Source: an uncultured Shewanella sp.
GTDB lineage: Bacteria; Pseudomonadota; Gammaproteobacteria; Enterobacterales; Shewanellaceae
Assembly (NCBI GenBank): GCA_947503555.1
Contig: CANNEE010000007.1
Coordinates: forward strand, 1-64,000
DNA: 64,000 nt
Reading direction: 5' to 3'
Part shown: piece by piece, positions 41,710 to 51,392 of the stretch
How the letters are laid out: the number at the start of each line of letters is the position of its first letter
Position numbering within the stretch: the stretch's first letter is position 1
Notes under the pieces: model-generated
Databases searched by the model: none
What the model was told of the DNA's origin: nothing
Seen by the model: the letters and a program-made list of their open reading frames with translations, nothing else
Made by a program: the position numbers and the translations under genes

Positions 41710-42387
41710 TCAATTAATCCACCCACGCTCTGCGAATGAAACTACCTCTTTATCCCCCACAACCATATGATCCAACAAGGAAACATCTATAGTATCAAGG
41801 GCATGTTTCAATCGCTCAGTTATTCGCCTATCAGACTGGCTGGGTTCTGCAACACCAGACGGATGATTATGGCATATGATGACCGCGGCGGCCTTTTTCT
41901 CCAAAACTAAGCTCACCACTTCACGTGGATAAACTGAGGCTGAATCTATAGTGCCACGAAACATTTCTACAAATTGAATGACTCTATGTTGGCTATCCAA
42001 CAAGAGTATGGCAAACACCTCATAGGAACGATCGCGCAATTGTCGCATTAAATAGTCCCGAGTTAAATCAGGATTTGACAAAATATGTGTTCTTTTTAAA
42101 TTTTCTGCTGCAATTCGACGAGAAATCTCCGTCGCAGCCTGAAATTGTGCATATTTTACGGGTCCCATACCTTGCATCTGGCAAATCTGTGCCTTTGACG
42201 CACTAAACAGTGCCCTTAAACCACCAAACTCACCAATGAGATTTCTTGCAAGCTCGAGCGCACTTAATCCCGCTAATCCATTTCTCAGTAACACAGCCAC
42301 TAACTCAGCATCCGATAAACTTTGTGCACCATTGAGCAACAATTTATCCCTAGGGCCTTCTCCTTTCGGCCAATGTTTTATCGCCAT
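41710..42387 (-). CDS. radC: RadC/YicR family JAMM-motif protein
   Basis: A 225-residue protein with an N-terminal helix-hairpin-helix region (about 20-95, including MQGMGPVKYAQFQ) and a C-terminal MPN/JAMM-like domain. The metal motif is H173-N-H175-P-S-G and D186 (EPSQSD). Despite its name its role in DNA repair is not established. It lies upstream of rpmB in the same direction and divergent from coaBC, the arrangement of many gammaproteobacteria. Confidence 0.95.
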   Translation of the reverse strand: MAIKHWPKGEGPRDKLLLNGAQSLSDAELVAVLLRNGLAGLSALELARNLIGEFGGLRALFSASKAQICQMQGMGPVKYAQFQAATEISRRIAAENLKRTHILSNPDLTRDYLMRQLRDRSYEVFAILLLDSQHRVIQFVEMFRGTIDSASVYPREVVSLVLEKKAAAVIICHNHPSGVAEPSQSDRRITERLKHALDTIDVSLLDHMVVGDKEVVSFAERGWIN

Positions 42388-42513
42388 AGTACCTCCTTGT
42401 ACATAAGAAACAGCTTACTAAGTATGGACCAGATTATTTGACCTGACACACTCCCACCCTAGGATTGCTTTGTGCTATCTTAGCGCCAATTATTTTCTAG
42501 GGTGGCAAATAGA

Positions 42514-43707
42514 ATGAGCCTAACAAACAAAAATATCCTGCTAGGTATAGGTGGTGGTATCGCGGCATATAAGTGTGCCGACCTAGTACGCAGACTCAAG
42601 GAGCGCGGCGCAGATGTTCGTGTCGTCATGAGTCAAAGTGCGATGGAGTTTATTACACCATTAACGCTTCAAGCTCTATCTGGACACCCTGTCGCATCTG
42701 ATTTACTTGATCCAAGTGCCGAAGCTTCAATGGGTCATATCGAGCTCGCCCGTTGGGCAGATCTAATGATTGTGGCGCCGGCAACGGCTAATTTATTGGC
42801 TCGTATTAATGCGGGAATGGCAGATGAGCTGATCACAACGACTTGCCTTGCAACAGAAGCGCCGATTGCGTTATGCCCTGCGATGAATCAGCAGATGTAT
42901 ATCAATCAGGCGACTCAAGAAAACCTAAGTAAATTAACAAGCAAAGGTTTCACCATTTGGGGACCCGACCAAGGTAGTCAAGCCTGTGGCGAAGTCGGCC
43001 CAGGTCGAATGATTGAACCTACGGATATCGCTAATCGTGCCGAGCAGTGCTTTGGCCCTAAGCCATTAGTTGGCAAGTCAGTGATGATCACTGCCGGGCC
43101 AACCCGTGAAGCGATAGACCCTGTTCGCTACATCTCTAATCACAGCTCTGGAAAAATGGGCTACGCTCTCGCTCAAGCGGCACGAGAGCTTGGAGCCGAA
43201 GTCACGCTAGTTTCTGGGCCGGTTAATCTATCGACACCCAAATCTGTCACCTGTATTAATGTCGAGTCAGCTCAAGAGATGTTAGATGCCGTAATGGCCA
43301 AGACAGAAATGACAGATATCTTTATCGGATGTGCCGCAGTGGCAGACTATCGTATCGCGGATGTCGCTACGAATAAGATAAAGAAATCCAATGAAACCAT
43401 GCAGATTGAACTGGTTCGCAATCCAGATATTCTAGCGAGTGTCGCAAGTTTACCTAAGCCTCCCTTTACTCTTGGTTTCGCAGCTGAAACCCAAGACGTC
43501 GAAAAATATGCATTAGATAAGCTCAAGCGCAAAAAGCTCGATATGATTGCCGCTAATGATGTATCCAATCAAGATATCGGCTTTAACTCCAATGACAATG
43601 CCGTTACCGTCTACTGGGAACAAGGAAAGCAAGCGATACCACAGACTTCAAAAGCCCAGCTAGCAAGACAATTAATGCTCCTTATTGAACAAAGATATAA
43701 TAAATAA
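42514..43707 (+). CDS. coaBC: Bifunctional phosphopantothenoylcysteine synthetase/decarboxylase CoaBC
   Basis: Catalyses two steps of coenzyme A synthesis: ligation of cysteine to 4'-phosphopantothenate and decarboxylation to 4'-phosphopantetheine. The N-terminal flavin-dependent decarboxylase (about 1-190) shows [18 protein letters not shown] and the active-site [11 protein letters not shown]. The C-terminal synthetase shows [25 protein letters not shown] and the KIKK loop. I chose the ATG at 42514 (397 residues), preceded by AGGGTGG; a GTG four codons earlier is possible. Overlaps dut by one base. Confidence 0.97.
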   Translation: MSLTNKNILLGIGGGIAAYKCADLVRRLKERGADVRVVMSQSAMEFITPLTLQALSGHPVASDLLDPSAEASMGHIELARWADLMIVAPATANLLARINAGMADELITTTCLATEAPIALCPAMNQQMYINQATQENLSKLTSKGFTIWGPDQGSQACGEVGPGRMIEPTDIANRAEQCFGPKPLVGKSVMITAGPTREAIDPVRYISNHSSGKMGYALAQAARELGAEVTLVSGPVNLSTPKSVTCINVESAQEMLDAVMAKTEMTDIFIGCAAVADYRIADVATNKIKKSNETMQIELVRNPDILASVASLPKPPFTLGFAAETQDVEKYALDKLKRKKLDMIAANDVSNQDIGFNSNDNAVTVYWEQGKQAIPQTSKAQLARQLMLLIEQRYNK

Positions 43708-44165
43708 TGAAAACACCAATAGAACTTAAAATCCTCGACACGCGTATTGGCAGTGAATTTCCCCTGCCGAGCTACGCCACTCCCGGTAGTGCGGGCATGG
43801 ACTTAAGAGCCATGTTAGACACAGATATCACCATAGAGCCAGGGGAAACCAAATTGATCCCCACTGGTATCTCAGTACATGTTGCAGATCCAGGTCTTGC
43901 TGCAGTGATTTTACCCCGCTCAGGAATGGGTCATAAACATGGCATAGTACTCGGTAATCTTGTCGGTCTTATCGATTCTGATTACCAAGGACCACTGATG
44001 GTGTCTTGCTGGAATAGAGGTGATAAGCCTTTCACCATGGAAATCGGTGATCGTTTAGCACAATTGGTCTTTGTACCCGTTGTACAGGCAGAGTTTAAGA
44101 TCGTTGATGAGTTTGAGAGTTCGGATCGCGGTGAAGGTGGCTTTGGCCATTCAGGCACCAAATAA
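43707..44165 (+). CDS. dut: Deoxyuridine triphosphatase Dut
   Basis: Homotrimeric enzyme hydrolysing dUTP to dUMP, keeping uracil out of DNA and feeding thymidylate synthesis. All five motifs are visible: [30 protein letters not shown] and the C-terminal [10 protein letters not shown]. Length 152 is standard. Its ATG overlaps the coaBC stop (TAATG), implying coupling. Confidence 0.98.
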   Translation: MKTPIELKILDTRIGSEFPLPSYATPGSAGMDLRAMLDTDITIEPGETKLIPTGISVHVADPGLAAVILPRSGMGHKHGIVLGNLVGLIDSDYQGPLMVSCWNRGDKPFTMEIGDRLAQLVFVPVVQAEFKIVDEFESSDRGEGGFGHSGTK

Positions 44166-44242
44166 CTCAAATGCCGAATTTGCTAGCATGCATACTGCTG
44201 GCGCTCATGTTTTAGATGTAACCATTAGTGCAGGATAACTTC

Positions 44243-44836
44243 ATGGCATCAAGCCCAAAAATTAATCGTCGCGAGCATATTCTTCAATCTTTAGCGCAAA
44301 TGTTAGAAACCAGCCCAGGCCAAAGAATTACCACGGCCAAACTAGCAGCCGAGGTTGGAGTCTCAGAGGCGGCCTTATACCGACACTTTCCTAGTAAAGC
44401 GAGAATGTTTGAAGGCTTAATCGAGTTTATTGAAGAATCACTACTTACTCGGGTTAACCTCATTCAAGAGGAAGAGAAAGATACCATGAGACGCTGCCAA
44501 CTAGTATTGCAACTACTACTGGTTTTTGCAGAGCGTAATCCAGGTATTTCCCGCGTACTCAATGGCGATGCCTTACTTGGAGAAAATGAGCGTCTTCGTA
44601 GTCGAATCAATCAGCTGTTCGCTAAAATTGAAACCCACCTTAAGCAGATTCTGAGAGAAAAAAGCCTTCGTGAAGGCCAAGGTTTTAATTTAGATGAAGC
44701 GACGTTAGCCAACCTGCTATTAGCCTTTGCCGAAGGGCGTATCGCACAATTTGTTCGCAGTGAGTTTAAACAAAAACCCACAGAGCACTTTGAGCAACAA
44801 TGGGCCTTCATCCAACAGCAATTATTACAGAGTTAA
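44243..44836 (+). CDS. slmA: Nucleoid occlusion factor SlmA
   Basis: TetR-type DNA-binding protein that blocks Z-ring assembly over the nucleoid by binding FtsZ while on DNA. The N-terminal helix-turn-helix covers about 30-50 ([23 protein letters not shown]). The ATG at 44243 gives 197 residues beginning [14 protein letters not shown], matching the family; a GTG at 44228 is unlikely. Third gene of coaBC-dut-slmA. Confidence 0.97.
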   Translation: MASSPKINRREHILQSLAQMLETSPGQRITTAKLAAEVGVSEAALYRHFPSKARMFEGLIEFIEESLLTRVNLIQEEEKDTMRRCQLVLQLLLVFAERNPGISRVLNGDALLGENERLRSRINQLFAKIETHLKQILREKSLREGQGFNLDEATLANLLLAFAEGRIAQFVRSEFKQKPTEHFEQQWAFIQQQLLQS

Positions 44837-44872
44837 CTTTTAAGCCAAAGCTAATATAAAACTATACAGAAC

Positions 44873-44893
44873 AGGCGCTTGTATAAAGCGCCT
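44873..44893 (+). terminator. Weak hairpin after slmA
   Basis: An 8-bp perfect stem AGGCGCTT / AAGCGCCT with loop GTATA, 37 bp after slmA. The following bases (CTATATC) are not a good T-run, so termination would be inefficient. Confidence 0.45.
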
Positions 44894-44996
44894 CTATATC
44901 GAATTCTACTTATCCTCTATTGCCAACCAATGAATTCTTGTCTAACCTTGCGCGATTGTTAACACTTTTTATCAAATTCATTACAAGGAAGTCACG

Positions 44997-46976
44997 ATGT
45001 ATAGACTCGTATTAACTTTCATAGCCGCGATATTATTAGGTACAAATGGCTACACTCAGGCAAAAATGCCAAAAGATAGTGATGAACAGATAGCACTTTT
45101 CACCAAACCCTATGAATTCTCTGAAGTAAAAATTTCTCCTAAGGGGAGTTACCTCAGCATCATCAAAAATACAGACAACATACGCAGCTTAGTGGTACTG
45201 GAAACCGGTAGTTTTAAACCTATCTATCAAGCTAAATTTGCTGGTGATGAAGAAGTCGGCAACTACGCTTGGGTCAGCGATAACCGCTTAGCTATTGAAA
45301 AATTATATAACAGAGGCTGGGCTGAAGAACCCGAGTATTACGGTGAAATTTTTGCCGTTAATGCCGACGGGTCTAGGCCTATGTATTTATTTGGTCAGTT
45401 AAGCGCTGTACAACAGACTGGTAGCCATCTCAATAAAAACACAGCCATTAGAGCCATAGGCTATATTCGTCACGCGCTTCCTGAAGATGAGAAGTTCATG
45501 ATTGTAAAAGCCTATCCTATCGGGAACGGTAGAAAAGGTTTCATGACAAAGACTTTACCACTGCTATATAAAGTCAATATCTACAATGGCAAACGTAGAA
45601 AATTGATTACTGCACCTGTTTATAATGCTAACTTCGCTCTTAATCATGAACATAAGCCTATTTTTGCAACTGGAACGAATAGTGATAATAAAGTCGAGAT
45701 TTTTCAACGCATCGATGGTGAGTGGAAACCTGCAGACAAACTGCAAGGAAAGCTCGATGACTTTAGCATCATAGGTTTCGCCGAAGATAATGATCATATC
45801 TACGCCACAGGCATTGAGTCAGGCGATACTCAAGCCGTATACAAAATCAATATCAACACCTTCAAACAGAAAAAGCTCATCCAAAATGAAAATGTCGATC
45901 CACTAAAATTTTGGAAGGATGACAATACTGATGAGCTTTATGCAGTGGAGTTTGAAGATGGTTACCCTGTTTATAACTTTGTAAATAAGAATAGCGATAA
46001 AGCTAAAAAACTCAAAGCGCTACTTAAGTCTCTCCCCGGTCACCAATTGCATCTTGTCAGTGAGACATTGGACGGCAATAAAACCATTATTGCCGCGACC
46101 AATGATAGAAACTCGGGCACCTATTATCTATATAATAGCTCTCAGAATAAGCTACAAAAAGTCGTTGCTAAAAAGTCTTGGATAGATCCCAACGATCTTG
46201 CCGATGTAAAACCTATTTCATTCAAGAGCCGAGATGGGCTCACCATTCATGGCTACATCACCCTCCCCTATGGCATTGAGCATAAAAACTTACCACTTGT
46301 CGTTAACCCCCATGGCGGTCCAATTGCTCGAGATTACTGGTCCTATAACGAACAGGCTCAATTGTTAGCTCAAAATGGTATTGCCACTTTGCAAATCAAC
46401 TTTAGAGGCTCTAGTGGCTATGGTGATAAGTTTGAGAAAGCGGGTTACTTAAAATGGGGAACCGATATTCAATACGACATTATCGATGGTGTTAACTATG
46501 CCGTAGCACAGGGCTGGATCAATAAAGATAAAATTTGTATCGAAGGTGGCAGTTTTGGCGCCTATAGCGCATTGCAAAGCGCTATCGTTGAACCCGATCT
46601 GTTTAAGTGTGCTATCGGCGTCGCAGGTGTCTATGACCTTCCTTTAATGAAAAGTGAAGGCGATATTCCATCACTTAATTTTGGTGATAGTTACCTATCA
46701 GAAATTATTGGTGATGACCTAGAGCTACAAAAAGCCATGTCACCTAGCTATAACGTCGATAAGCTAAAGGCTAAAATTTTATTGGTTCACGGTGAACGTG
46801 ACAGACGCACCCCGATTGAGCAATATGAAGCTTTAGCAGAAGCGTTAGAGAAAGCTAATTATCCTTTTGAGAAAATGATCTTTGAAAAAGAGGGGCATGG
46901 TTTTTACAACCCAGAAAACCAAGCCAAGTATTATAAAAAGATGCTTTCTTTTGTAAAAGAAAACCTCAACCTCTGA
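44997..46976 (+). CDS. Secreted S9-family (prolyl oligopeptidase-type) serine peptidase
   Basis: A 659-residue protein with a signal peptide (1-22, cleavage near TQA). Residues 30-390 have the pattern of a beta-propeller cap; the alpha/beta-hydrolase domain covers about 400-655. The catalytic triad is visible: S519 (GGSFGAYSA), D602 (HGERDRRTP) and H634 (EGHGFYN). It resembles dipeptidyl/acylaminoacyl peptidases that cut short peptides in the periplasm or medium. Many marine gammaproteobacteria have several paralogues, so the specific substrate is not inferable. A strong terminator follows. Confidence 0.92.
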   Translation: MYRLVLTFIAAILLGTNGYTQAKMPKDSDEQIALFTKPYEFSEVKISPKGSYLSIIKNTDNIRSLVVLETGSFKPIYQAKFAGDEEVGNYAWVSDNRLAIEKLYNRGWAEEPEYYGEIFAVNADGSRPMYLFGQLSAVQQTGSHLNKNTAIRAIGYIRHALPEDEKFMIVKAYPIGNGRKGFMTKTLPLLYKVNIYNGKRRKLITAPVYNANFALNHEHKPIFATGTNSDNKVEIFQRIDGEWKPADKLQGKLDDFSIIGFAEDNDHIYATGIESGDTQAVYKININTFKQKKLIQNENVDPLKFWKDDNTDELYAVEFEDGYPVYNFVNKNSDKAKKLKALLKSLPGHQLHLVSETLDGNKTIIAATNDRNSGTYYLYNSSQNKLQKVVAKKSWIDPNDLADVKPISFKSRDGLTIHGYITLPYGIEHKNLPLVVNPHGGPIARDYWSYNEQAQLLAQNGIATLQINFRGSSGYGDKFEKAGYLKWGTDIQYDIIDGVNYAVAQGWINKDKICIEGGSFGAYSALQSAIVEPDLFKCAIGVAGVYDLPLMKSEGDIPSLNFGDSYLSEIIGDDLELQKAMSPSYNVDKLKAKILLVHGERDRRTPIEQYEALAEALEKANYPFEKMIFEKEGHGFYNPENQAKYYKKMLSFVKENLNL

Positions 46977-47003
46977 TTTTTGATTATTCAAGTTTAGGCA
47001 TCA

Positions 47004-47038
47004 ATGCCGCCCAATGCTCAATGGGCGGCATCTTTTTT
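47004..47038 (+). terminator. Terminator of the S9 peptidase gene
   Basis: Stem ATGCCGCCCA / TGGGCGGCAT with an eight-base loop, followed by CTTTTTT, about 27 bp past the stop codon. Confidence 0.92.
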
Positions 47039-47110
47039 CTTAAAAAGACTTTCCTAGCTACAATTAATTTAATTACTGACTGAGTAGCCAAATCACAACA
47101 AGCTTCAATT

Positions 47111-47124
47111 TTGATCAAAATCAA
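47111..47124. promoter_or_regulatory. Fnr/EtrA-type operator upstream of folE
   Basis: TTGATCAAAATCAA is an exact match to the Fnr consensus TTGAT-4 bases-ATCAA. It ends 60 bp before the folE ATG, just upstream of a possible -10 TATGCT (47126-47131). Overlap with the core promoter would predict repression when oxygen is absent; an upstream start would change that. Confidence 0.65.
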
Positions 47125-47184
47125 GCTATGCTCCCCCACCTTGGCTCAAAGACAAAGAGCCGATAAATATATCGAGAGGACACA

Positions 47185-47841
47185 ATGGCATTATCTGAAG
47201 CAGCACTACTAGTTAAAAACGCGCTGATGGAGCGTGGGTTAGAAACGCCAATGAAGCCTTGTGATTTATCGGCTGATGAGCGTAAGTCGCAAATCGAGCA
47301 ACATATGAAGGCGATACTGACCTTAATGTCCCTCGACCTAAGTGATGATAGCTTAATGGATACTCCTAAGCGTATCGCCAAAATGTATGTTGATGAGATC
47401 TTCTCAGGCCTAGATTATGAGAACTTCCCTAAGATCACTGTTATAGATAATAAAATGGGCTTTGATGAAATGGTACGAGTGCAAGATATTAGCCTCACAA
47501 GTACCTGTGAGCACCATCTTGTCACTATCGACGGTCTTGCGACTGTGGCCTACCTACCGCGTAAGAAAATTATCGGCTTATCCAAAATAAATCGTATCGT
47601 ACGCTTCTTTGCCCAGCGTCCACAGGTACAGGAAAGGTTAACGCAACAAGTTCTAGTCGCCCTACAAACCTTGCTGGAAACCAAAGATGTGGCGGTAAAA
47701 ATGGATGCGGTTCACTACTGCGTCAAATCCCGTGGTGTGATGGACTCCACCAGCTCAACCACGACTACAGCACTAGGTGGTATTTTTAAATCTAACCCAG
47801 CAACCCGCGCCGAATTCTTACACCAGCCCAATAAGTGCTAA
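47185..47841 (+). CDS. folE: GTP cyclohydrolase I FolE
   Basis: First enzyme of tetrahydrofolate synthesis, converting GTP to dihydroneopterin triphosphate. Zinc- and substrate-site motifs are complete: [20 protein letters not shown] near 108-127, [23 protein letters not shown], and HYCVKSRG with the second zinc cysteine. Length 218 is close to E. coli (222). Single gene with GAGAGG upstream, its own Fnr-type site and its own terminator. Confidence 0.97.
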   Translation: MALSEAALLVKNALMERGLETPMKPCDLSADERKSQIEQHMKAILTLMSLDLSDDSLMDTPKRIAKMYVDEIFSGLDYENFPKITVIDNKMGFDEMVRVQDISLTSTCEHHLVTIDGLATVAYLPRKKIIGLSKINRIVRFFAQRPQVQERLTQQVLVALQTLLETKDVAVKMDAVHYCVKSRGVMDSTSSTTTTALGGIFKSNPATRAEFLHQPNKC

Positions 47842-47857
47842 CACTATGATTTTATAG

Positions 47858-47887
47858 AAAAGCCAGACATAGCGTCTGGCTTTTTTA
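47858..47887. terminator. Terminator between folE and pyrE
   Basis: Stem AAAAGCCAGAC / GTCTGGCTTTT with a five-base loop and T-runs in both directions, between converging folE and pyrE. Confidence 0.92.
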
Positions 47888-47902
47888 TTAGGTATAACTC
47901 AC

Positions 47903-48544
47903 CTAGATGCCATACTGGGCGCGGTAAGCGCTTACTGCTTCTAACTCTGCTTCCATTCCCGGTTTTTCGGCAAGATAGCTGATCAAATCACCTAGCTTAA
48001 CGATAGAGACGATATCACAGCCAAAATCACGCTCGACCTCTTGTATTGCCGATAACTCACCCTTGCCTTTTTCTTGACGATCTAGTGCAATCAATACTCC
48101 AGCTAACTGGGCTTGATTAGCTTGAATAATTTCCATCGACTCACGAATCGCTGTGCCCGCAGTGATCACATCATCCACCAACATCACCTTGCCTTGTAAC
48201 TCACTGCCAACCAAATTGCCGCCTTCACCATGATCTTTCTTTTCCTTGCGATTAAAGCAATAAGGCTTATCGATATCATGGTGCTCAGCAAGTGCGACTG
48301 CCGTGGTCGTCGCAATAGGAATACCTTTATAGGCCGGGCCAAATAGTAAGTCATGGTCAATGCCAGAGTCGACCAAGGCCGCTGCATAAAAACGCCCTAA
48401 ACGCGCTAAATCTCGGCCGGAATTAAATAGCCCAGCATTAAAAAAGTAAGGACTAGTACGACCCGACTTTAGGGTAAATTCACCAAATCTTAATACCTGA
48501 CGCTCTAAGGCAAACTCAATAAATTCACGTTGATAGGCTTTCAC
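47903..48544 (-). CDS. pyrE: Orotate phosphoribosyltransferase PyrE
   Basis: Transfers phosphoribosyl from PRPP to orotate in pyrimidine synthesis. The PRPP-binding loop [13 protein letters not shown] near 121-133 and the flexible loop [13 protein letters not shown] are intact; the length of 213 residues equals E. coli. It lies behind rph with a transcription attenuator between them. Confidence 0.98.
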   Translation of the reverse strand: MKAYQREFIEFALERQVLRFGEFTLKSGRTSPYFFNAGLFNSGRDLARLGRFYAAALVDSGIDHDLLFGPAYKGIPIATTTAVALAEHHDIDKPYCFNRKEKKDHGEGGNLVGSELQGKVMLVDDVITAGTAIRESMEIIQANQAQLAGVLIALDRQEKGKGELSAIQEVERDFGCDIVSIVKLGDLISYLAEKPGMEAELEAVSAYRAQYGI

Positions 48545-48587
48545 TGTTTTTCCTCTTATATCTCTATTTTGTAGGGTTTCGCTTAAA

Positions 48588-48614
48588 AAAAAGGCCCCTT
48601 AACGGGACCTTTAA
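48588..48614 (-). terminator. pyrE attenuator
   Basis: Minus-strand stem AGGTCCC / GGGGCCT (one G-T pair) with a five-base loop and a run of T (complement of 48585-48592), starting about ten bases after the rph stop codon. In E. coli the same arrangement couples pyrE transcription to translation of rph according to UTP supply. Confidence 0.85.
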
Positions 48615-48620
48615 TATCAA

Positions 48621-49334
48621 TTAACTTAATGATGCCTTCTGCACATCGACGATCTCTCGTATACCATGCTTAGCCAGCTCAAGTAAGCTCTGTAACTCTT
48701 CGTGACTGAAAGGTTCGCCTTCGGCAGTACCTTGAATCTCAATGATTTTACCAGTTTCAGTCATCACCACGTTCATATCAGTTTCAGCAGCGCTATCTTC
48801 GACATACTCTAAATCACAGATTGGTTCACCTTTGTAGATACCTACGCTCACAGCAGCAATCAGGAACTTAAGCGGGTTTGTTTTTAAAATCCCTTTAGCA
48901 CGGGCCCAGTTAAGTGCGTCGACGAGCGCCACACAAGCACCAGTAATCGCCGCTGTACGTGTGCCGCCATCGGCTTGAATCACATCACAATCGATTACAA
49001 TGGTATTTTCACCTAGGGCTTTCATATCAACGGCAGCTCGTAAAGAGCGGCCGATCAAACGCTGGATCTCTTGAGTACGACCAGACTGCTTGCCTTTAGC
49101 GGCTTCACGATTCATACGGCTATGAGTCGAACGTGGCAACATACCATACTCGGCTGTCACCCAACCTTGCCCTTGGCCTTTTAGAAAACGAGGTACGCCC
49201 TCTTCAAAGCTGGCGGTACATAACACCTTAGTCTCACCAAACTCGACTAATACCGAACCTTCAGCATGGGCGGTAAATTGACGAGTAATAGTAACTGGAC
49301 GTGCTTGTTCAGGTGTTCTATTGCTTGGGCGCAT
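48621..49334 (-). CDS. rph: Ribonuclease PH
   Basis: Phosphate-dependent 3' exonuclease trimming tRNA precursors. [20 protein letters not shown] is the typical N-terminus; catalytic region includes [22 protein letters not shown]-like sequence near 30-55, [18 protein letters not shown], and [18 protein letters not shown] near 115-132. Full length at 237 residues, so it is not the truncated form of some E. coli K-12 lines. It is divergent from yicC and acts as leader cistron for pyrE. Confidence 0.97.
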   Translation of the reverse strand: MRPSNRTPEQARPVTITRQFTAHAEGSVLVEFGETKVLCTASFEEGVPRFLKGQGQGWVTAEYGMLPRSTHSRMNREAAKGKQSGRTQEIQRLIGRSLRAAVDMKALGENTIVIDCDVIQADGGTRTAAITGACVALVDALNWARAKGILKTNPLKFLIAAVSVGIYKGEPICDLEYVEDSAAETDMNVVMTETGKIIEIQGTAEGEPFSHEELQSLLELAKHGIREIVDVQKASLS

Positions 49335-49529
49335 AGGTAAAGTTTCCTAGTATAAAATTTGCTCACTATATTGGTGGGGTATTATAAGGATTTGTCACGC
49401 GACATGCCATGAAATATCGATGAATATGATCTCACTCATCGACAAGTTGCGTGGGAGAGCATCAAACAGAAAGCCACAATCAAGAGCAATGTAAATAATA
49501 CTAACTAAATCTTGTGATTGACTGCCGTT

Positions 49530-49551
49530 TATACCAGAAGCGGTATATAAT
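49530..49551. promoter_or_regulatory. Inverted repeat overlapping a -10 element upstream of yicC
   Basis: TATACC (49530-49535) and GGTATA (49542-49547) form a palindrome with a six-base centre; it overlaps a plus-strand -10 TATAAT (49546-49551) some 40 bp before yicC. No well-spaced -35 is visible. Could be an operator, unidentified. Confidence 0.4.
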
Positions 49552-49591
49552 CTTGCACTAGTTTAACTCCTACCAGATTACGGAAACATTC

Positions 49592-50455
49592 ATGATCCAA
49601 AGCATGACAGCCTATGCTCGCGTAGAGCACAAAGCCGACTGGGGCACAGCCTCTTGGGAAATTCGCTCTGTTAATCAGCGTTATTTAGAAACCTACCTGC
49701 GCCTTCCAGAGCATTTTCGTAATCTAGAACCAGTATTAAGAGACCGCTTACGTAAGCGCCTTAACCGCGGTAAAGTTGAAGTTAATCTACGTTACGACTT
49801 TAACGATGCAAGTAATAGTGAGCTACAACTAAACCAAGAGCTAGCCAAGCAACTACTTCAAGCCGCAGACTGGCTAAAAAAAGAAGCTGGCGAAGGTGAG
49901 CTCAACTTAGTCGAAGTGCTGCGCTGGCCTGGCGTAATGTCGAGCTCAGAGCAAGATATGGATGCTCTGGGTAAAGAGCTACTCGTCGCCTTTGATAGTG
50001 CAGTCGATCAGTTTATTGAAGCTCGAGGCCGCGAAGGCGATGCAATCAAGACTATGCTAGAAACTCGTCTAGAGGCCATTGAGTCGCAAGTGGCTATCGT
50101 CCGCGAACATATGCCTAAGGTAATGGAGTGGCAGCGCGAAAAACTTAATACACGTCTGAGCGAAATTAAAGGCGAGTTAGACCCTGCCCGCCTTGAACAA
50201 GAGATGGTGATTCTCGCGCAAAAGATGGATGTCGCCGAAGAGATGGACAGACTCGACGCCCATGTTGCAGAAACTCGCCGCATTCTGAAAAAAGGTGGCG
50301 CTCAGGGCCGTCGCTTAGACTTTATGATGCAAGAGTTCAATCGTGAATCTAACACCCTAGCATCAAAATCGATCAGTGCCGAAGTCACCGCAGCAGCCGT
50401 AGAACTCAAAGTGCTTATTGAGCAGATGCGTGAGCAGATCCAGAATGCTGAATAA
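49592..50455 (+). CDS. yicC: YicC-family endoribonuclease
   Basis: A 287-residue protein beginning MIQSMTAYARVE and ending with the DUF1732 region KGGAQGRRLDFMMQEFNRESNTLASKS near 240-270, the most conserved part. E. coli YicC is an endoribonuclease acting on small RNA RyhB. The pairing with rph-pyrE in divergent orientation is conserved in gammaproteobacteria. A strong terminator follows. Confidence 0.94.
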   Translation: MIQSMTAYARVEHKADWGTASWEIRSVNQRYLETYLRLPEHFRNLEPVLRDRLRKRLNRGKVEVNLRYDFNDASNSELQLNQELAKQLLQAADWLKKEAGEGELNLVEVLRWPGVMSSSEQDMDALGKELLVAFDSAVDQFIEARGREGDAIKTMLETRLEAIESQVAIVREHMPKVMEWQREKLNTRLSEIKGELDPARLEQEMVILAQKMDVAEEMDRLDAHVAETRRILKKGGAQGRRLDFMMQEFNRESNTLASKSISAEVTAAAVELKVLIEQMREQIQNAE

Positions 50456-50493
50456 TTTTCACTTTAGTTCCTAAAATACAGGGTTAAAGCCCA

Positions 50494-50523
50494 AAAAAGC
50501 CTCTAGATGTAGAGGCTTTTTTA
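50494..50523 (+). terminator. Terminator of yicC
   Basis: Stem AAAAAGCCTCTA / TAGAGGCTTTTTT around a short GATG loop, 38 bp past the yicC stop, with T-runs in the plus direction. Confidence 0.92.
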
Positions 50524-50904
50524 TTTCCCCTGAATAAAACCTGCTAAATGACACTTCAGAAGCAATTTATCCTCACAGGCAGACCACGACTTTTGTCTCA
50601 CATTTAAATAACTTAAACGTGATTCAACTCTTACTTTTATTTTCTTCAAATCCGCACAATCTCGACAACGTATCCCTTCCAAAACACATAGAACGACCTA
50701 AAAATTGCATAAACCTGAAAGTTTTTTCGAATAACCGACTCTAAATAACCGAATTTATACTAAATTAAATATGAGCTGTAATTGCATAGAGATTGATCTG
50801 ATAGCGAAACAATCAAAACCACAAGATTAACCATCCTCAAAGACTGAATCTGATTACTCAGTTTTGGGTACAAACAACAGAAGGTCAAATAACCAGCATT
50901 ACAC
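50524..50904. other. Gene-free stretch between yicC and the Mrp region
   Basis: About 380 A/T-rich bases separating the yicC terminator from the next promoter. I find no open frame with a ribosome site, no tRNA and no strong repeat. Confidence 0.6.
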
Positions 50905-50932
50905 TTGGACCCCTTGTAAGACAATCTATAAA
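50905..50932 (+). promoter_or_regulatory. Promoter upstream of the Rap1a/Tai-like gene
   Basis: -35 TTGGAC (50905-50910), 16-bp spacer, -10 TATAAA (50927-50932), followed by AGGAG before the ATG at 50959. The start-to-ATG leader would be about 20 bp. It may also drive the Mrp operon, which starts 41 bp after this gene. Confidence 0.6.
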
Positions 50933-50958
50933 AACAGCATTTACTAGGAGTTTTACGT

Positions 50959-51351
50959 ATGAATTATTTACAGGCTAAATTTATATTTTTACTACTGGCC
51001 GGGATGCTACTCATGTCTTCTTCGACGCACCTTGTCGCAAAGGAAGGCAATGCCAATACTCTTCATTGCTCCGCCAGTAACCCTAGCGAGCAATGCCTTT
51101 CCTACGTCAGAGGCTACTTAGATGCTCTGCAGTTGCTAGAACAGGAACGAAGCACCATATTTTCTTCCTTTGAACAACGTGCTTTCACGACTCGAACAGG
51201 CAAAAACAAAAGCTCCCATCCATTAGAAGATAAGCTTGGGATCTGTATGCCAGACAAAGTCGATGCCACTGAACTTCTGGCATCAATCAGCAATAACCGT
51301 CCGATAAATATCGCTTTGCTTGAAGCATTAAGGATGAAATATCCCTGCTAG
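50959..51351 (+). CDS. Small secreted protein resembling Rap1a/Tai family
   Basis: A 130-residue protein with a signal peptide (about 1-27, ending near LVAKE). Four cysteines (in LHCS, EQCLSY, GICMP and the C-terminal YPC) could form two disulfides. The pattern CLSYVRGYLDAL, then GICMPDKVDATELLASISNN, then ALLEALRMKYPC follows the Rap1a/Tai layout (C-x-G-Y-x-x-G..., C-x-P, final YPC or FPC). In Serratia, Rap proteins give immunity to type VI effectors, but many family members are orphan. There is no effector gene nearby. Assignment is by pattern only. Confidence 0.6.
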   Translation: MNYLQAKFIFLLLAGMLLMSSSTHLVAKEGNANTLHCSASNPSEQCLSYVRGYLDALQLLEQERSTIFSSFEQRAFTTRTGKNKSSHPLEDKLGICMPDKVDATELLASISNNRPINIALLEALRMKYPC

Positions 51352-51392
51352 TTGCTGGGAACTGGTTTAACTAACAAATTCGAGTTGCACTT

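Noticed and set aside
48621-49334. Truncated rph as in some E. coli K-12 strains
   Set aside because: The gene is intact at 237 residues with its normal C-terminus.
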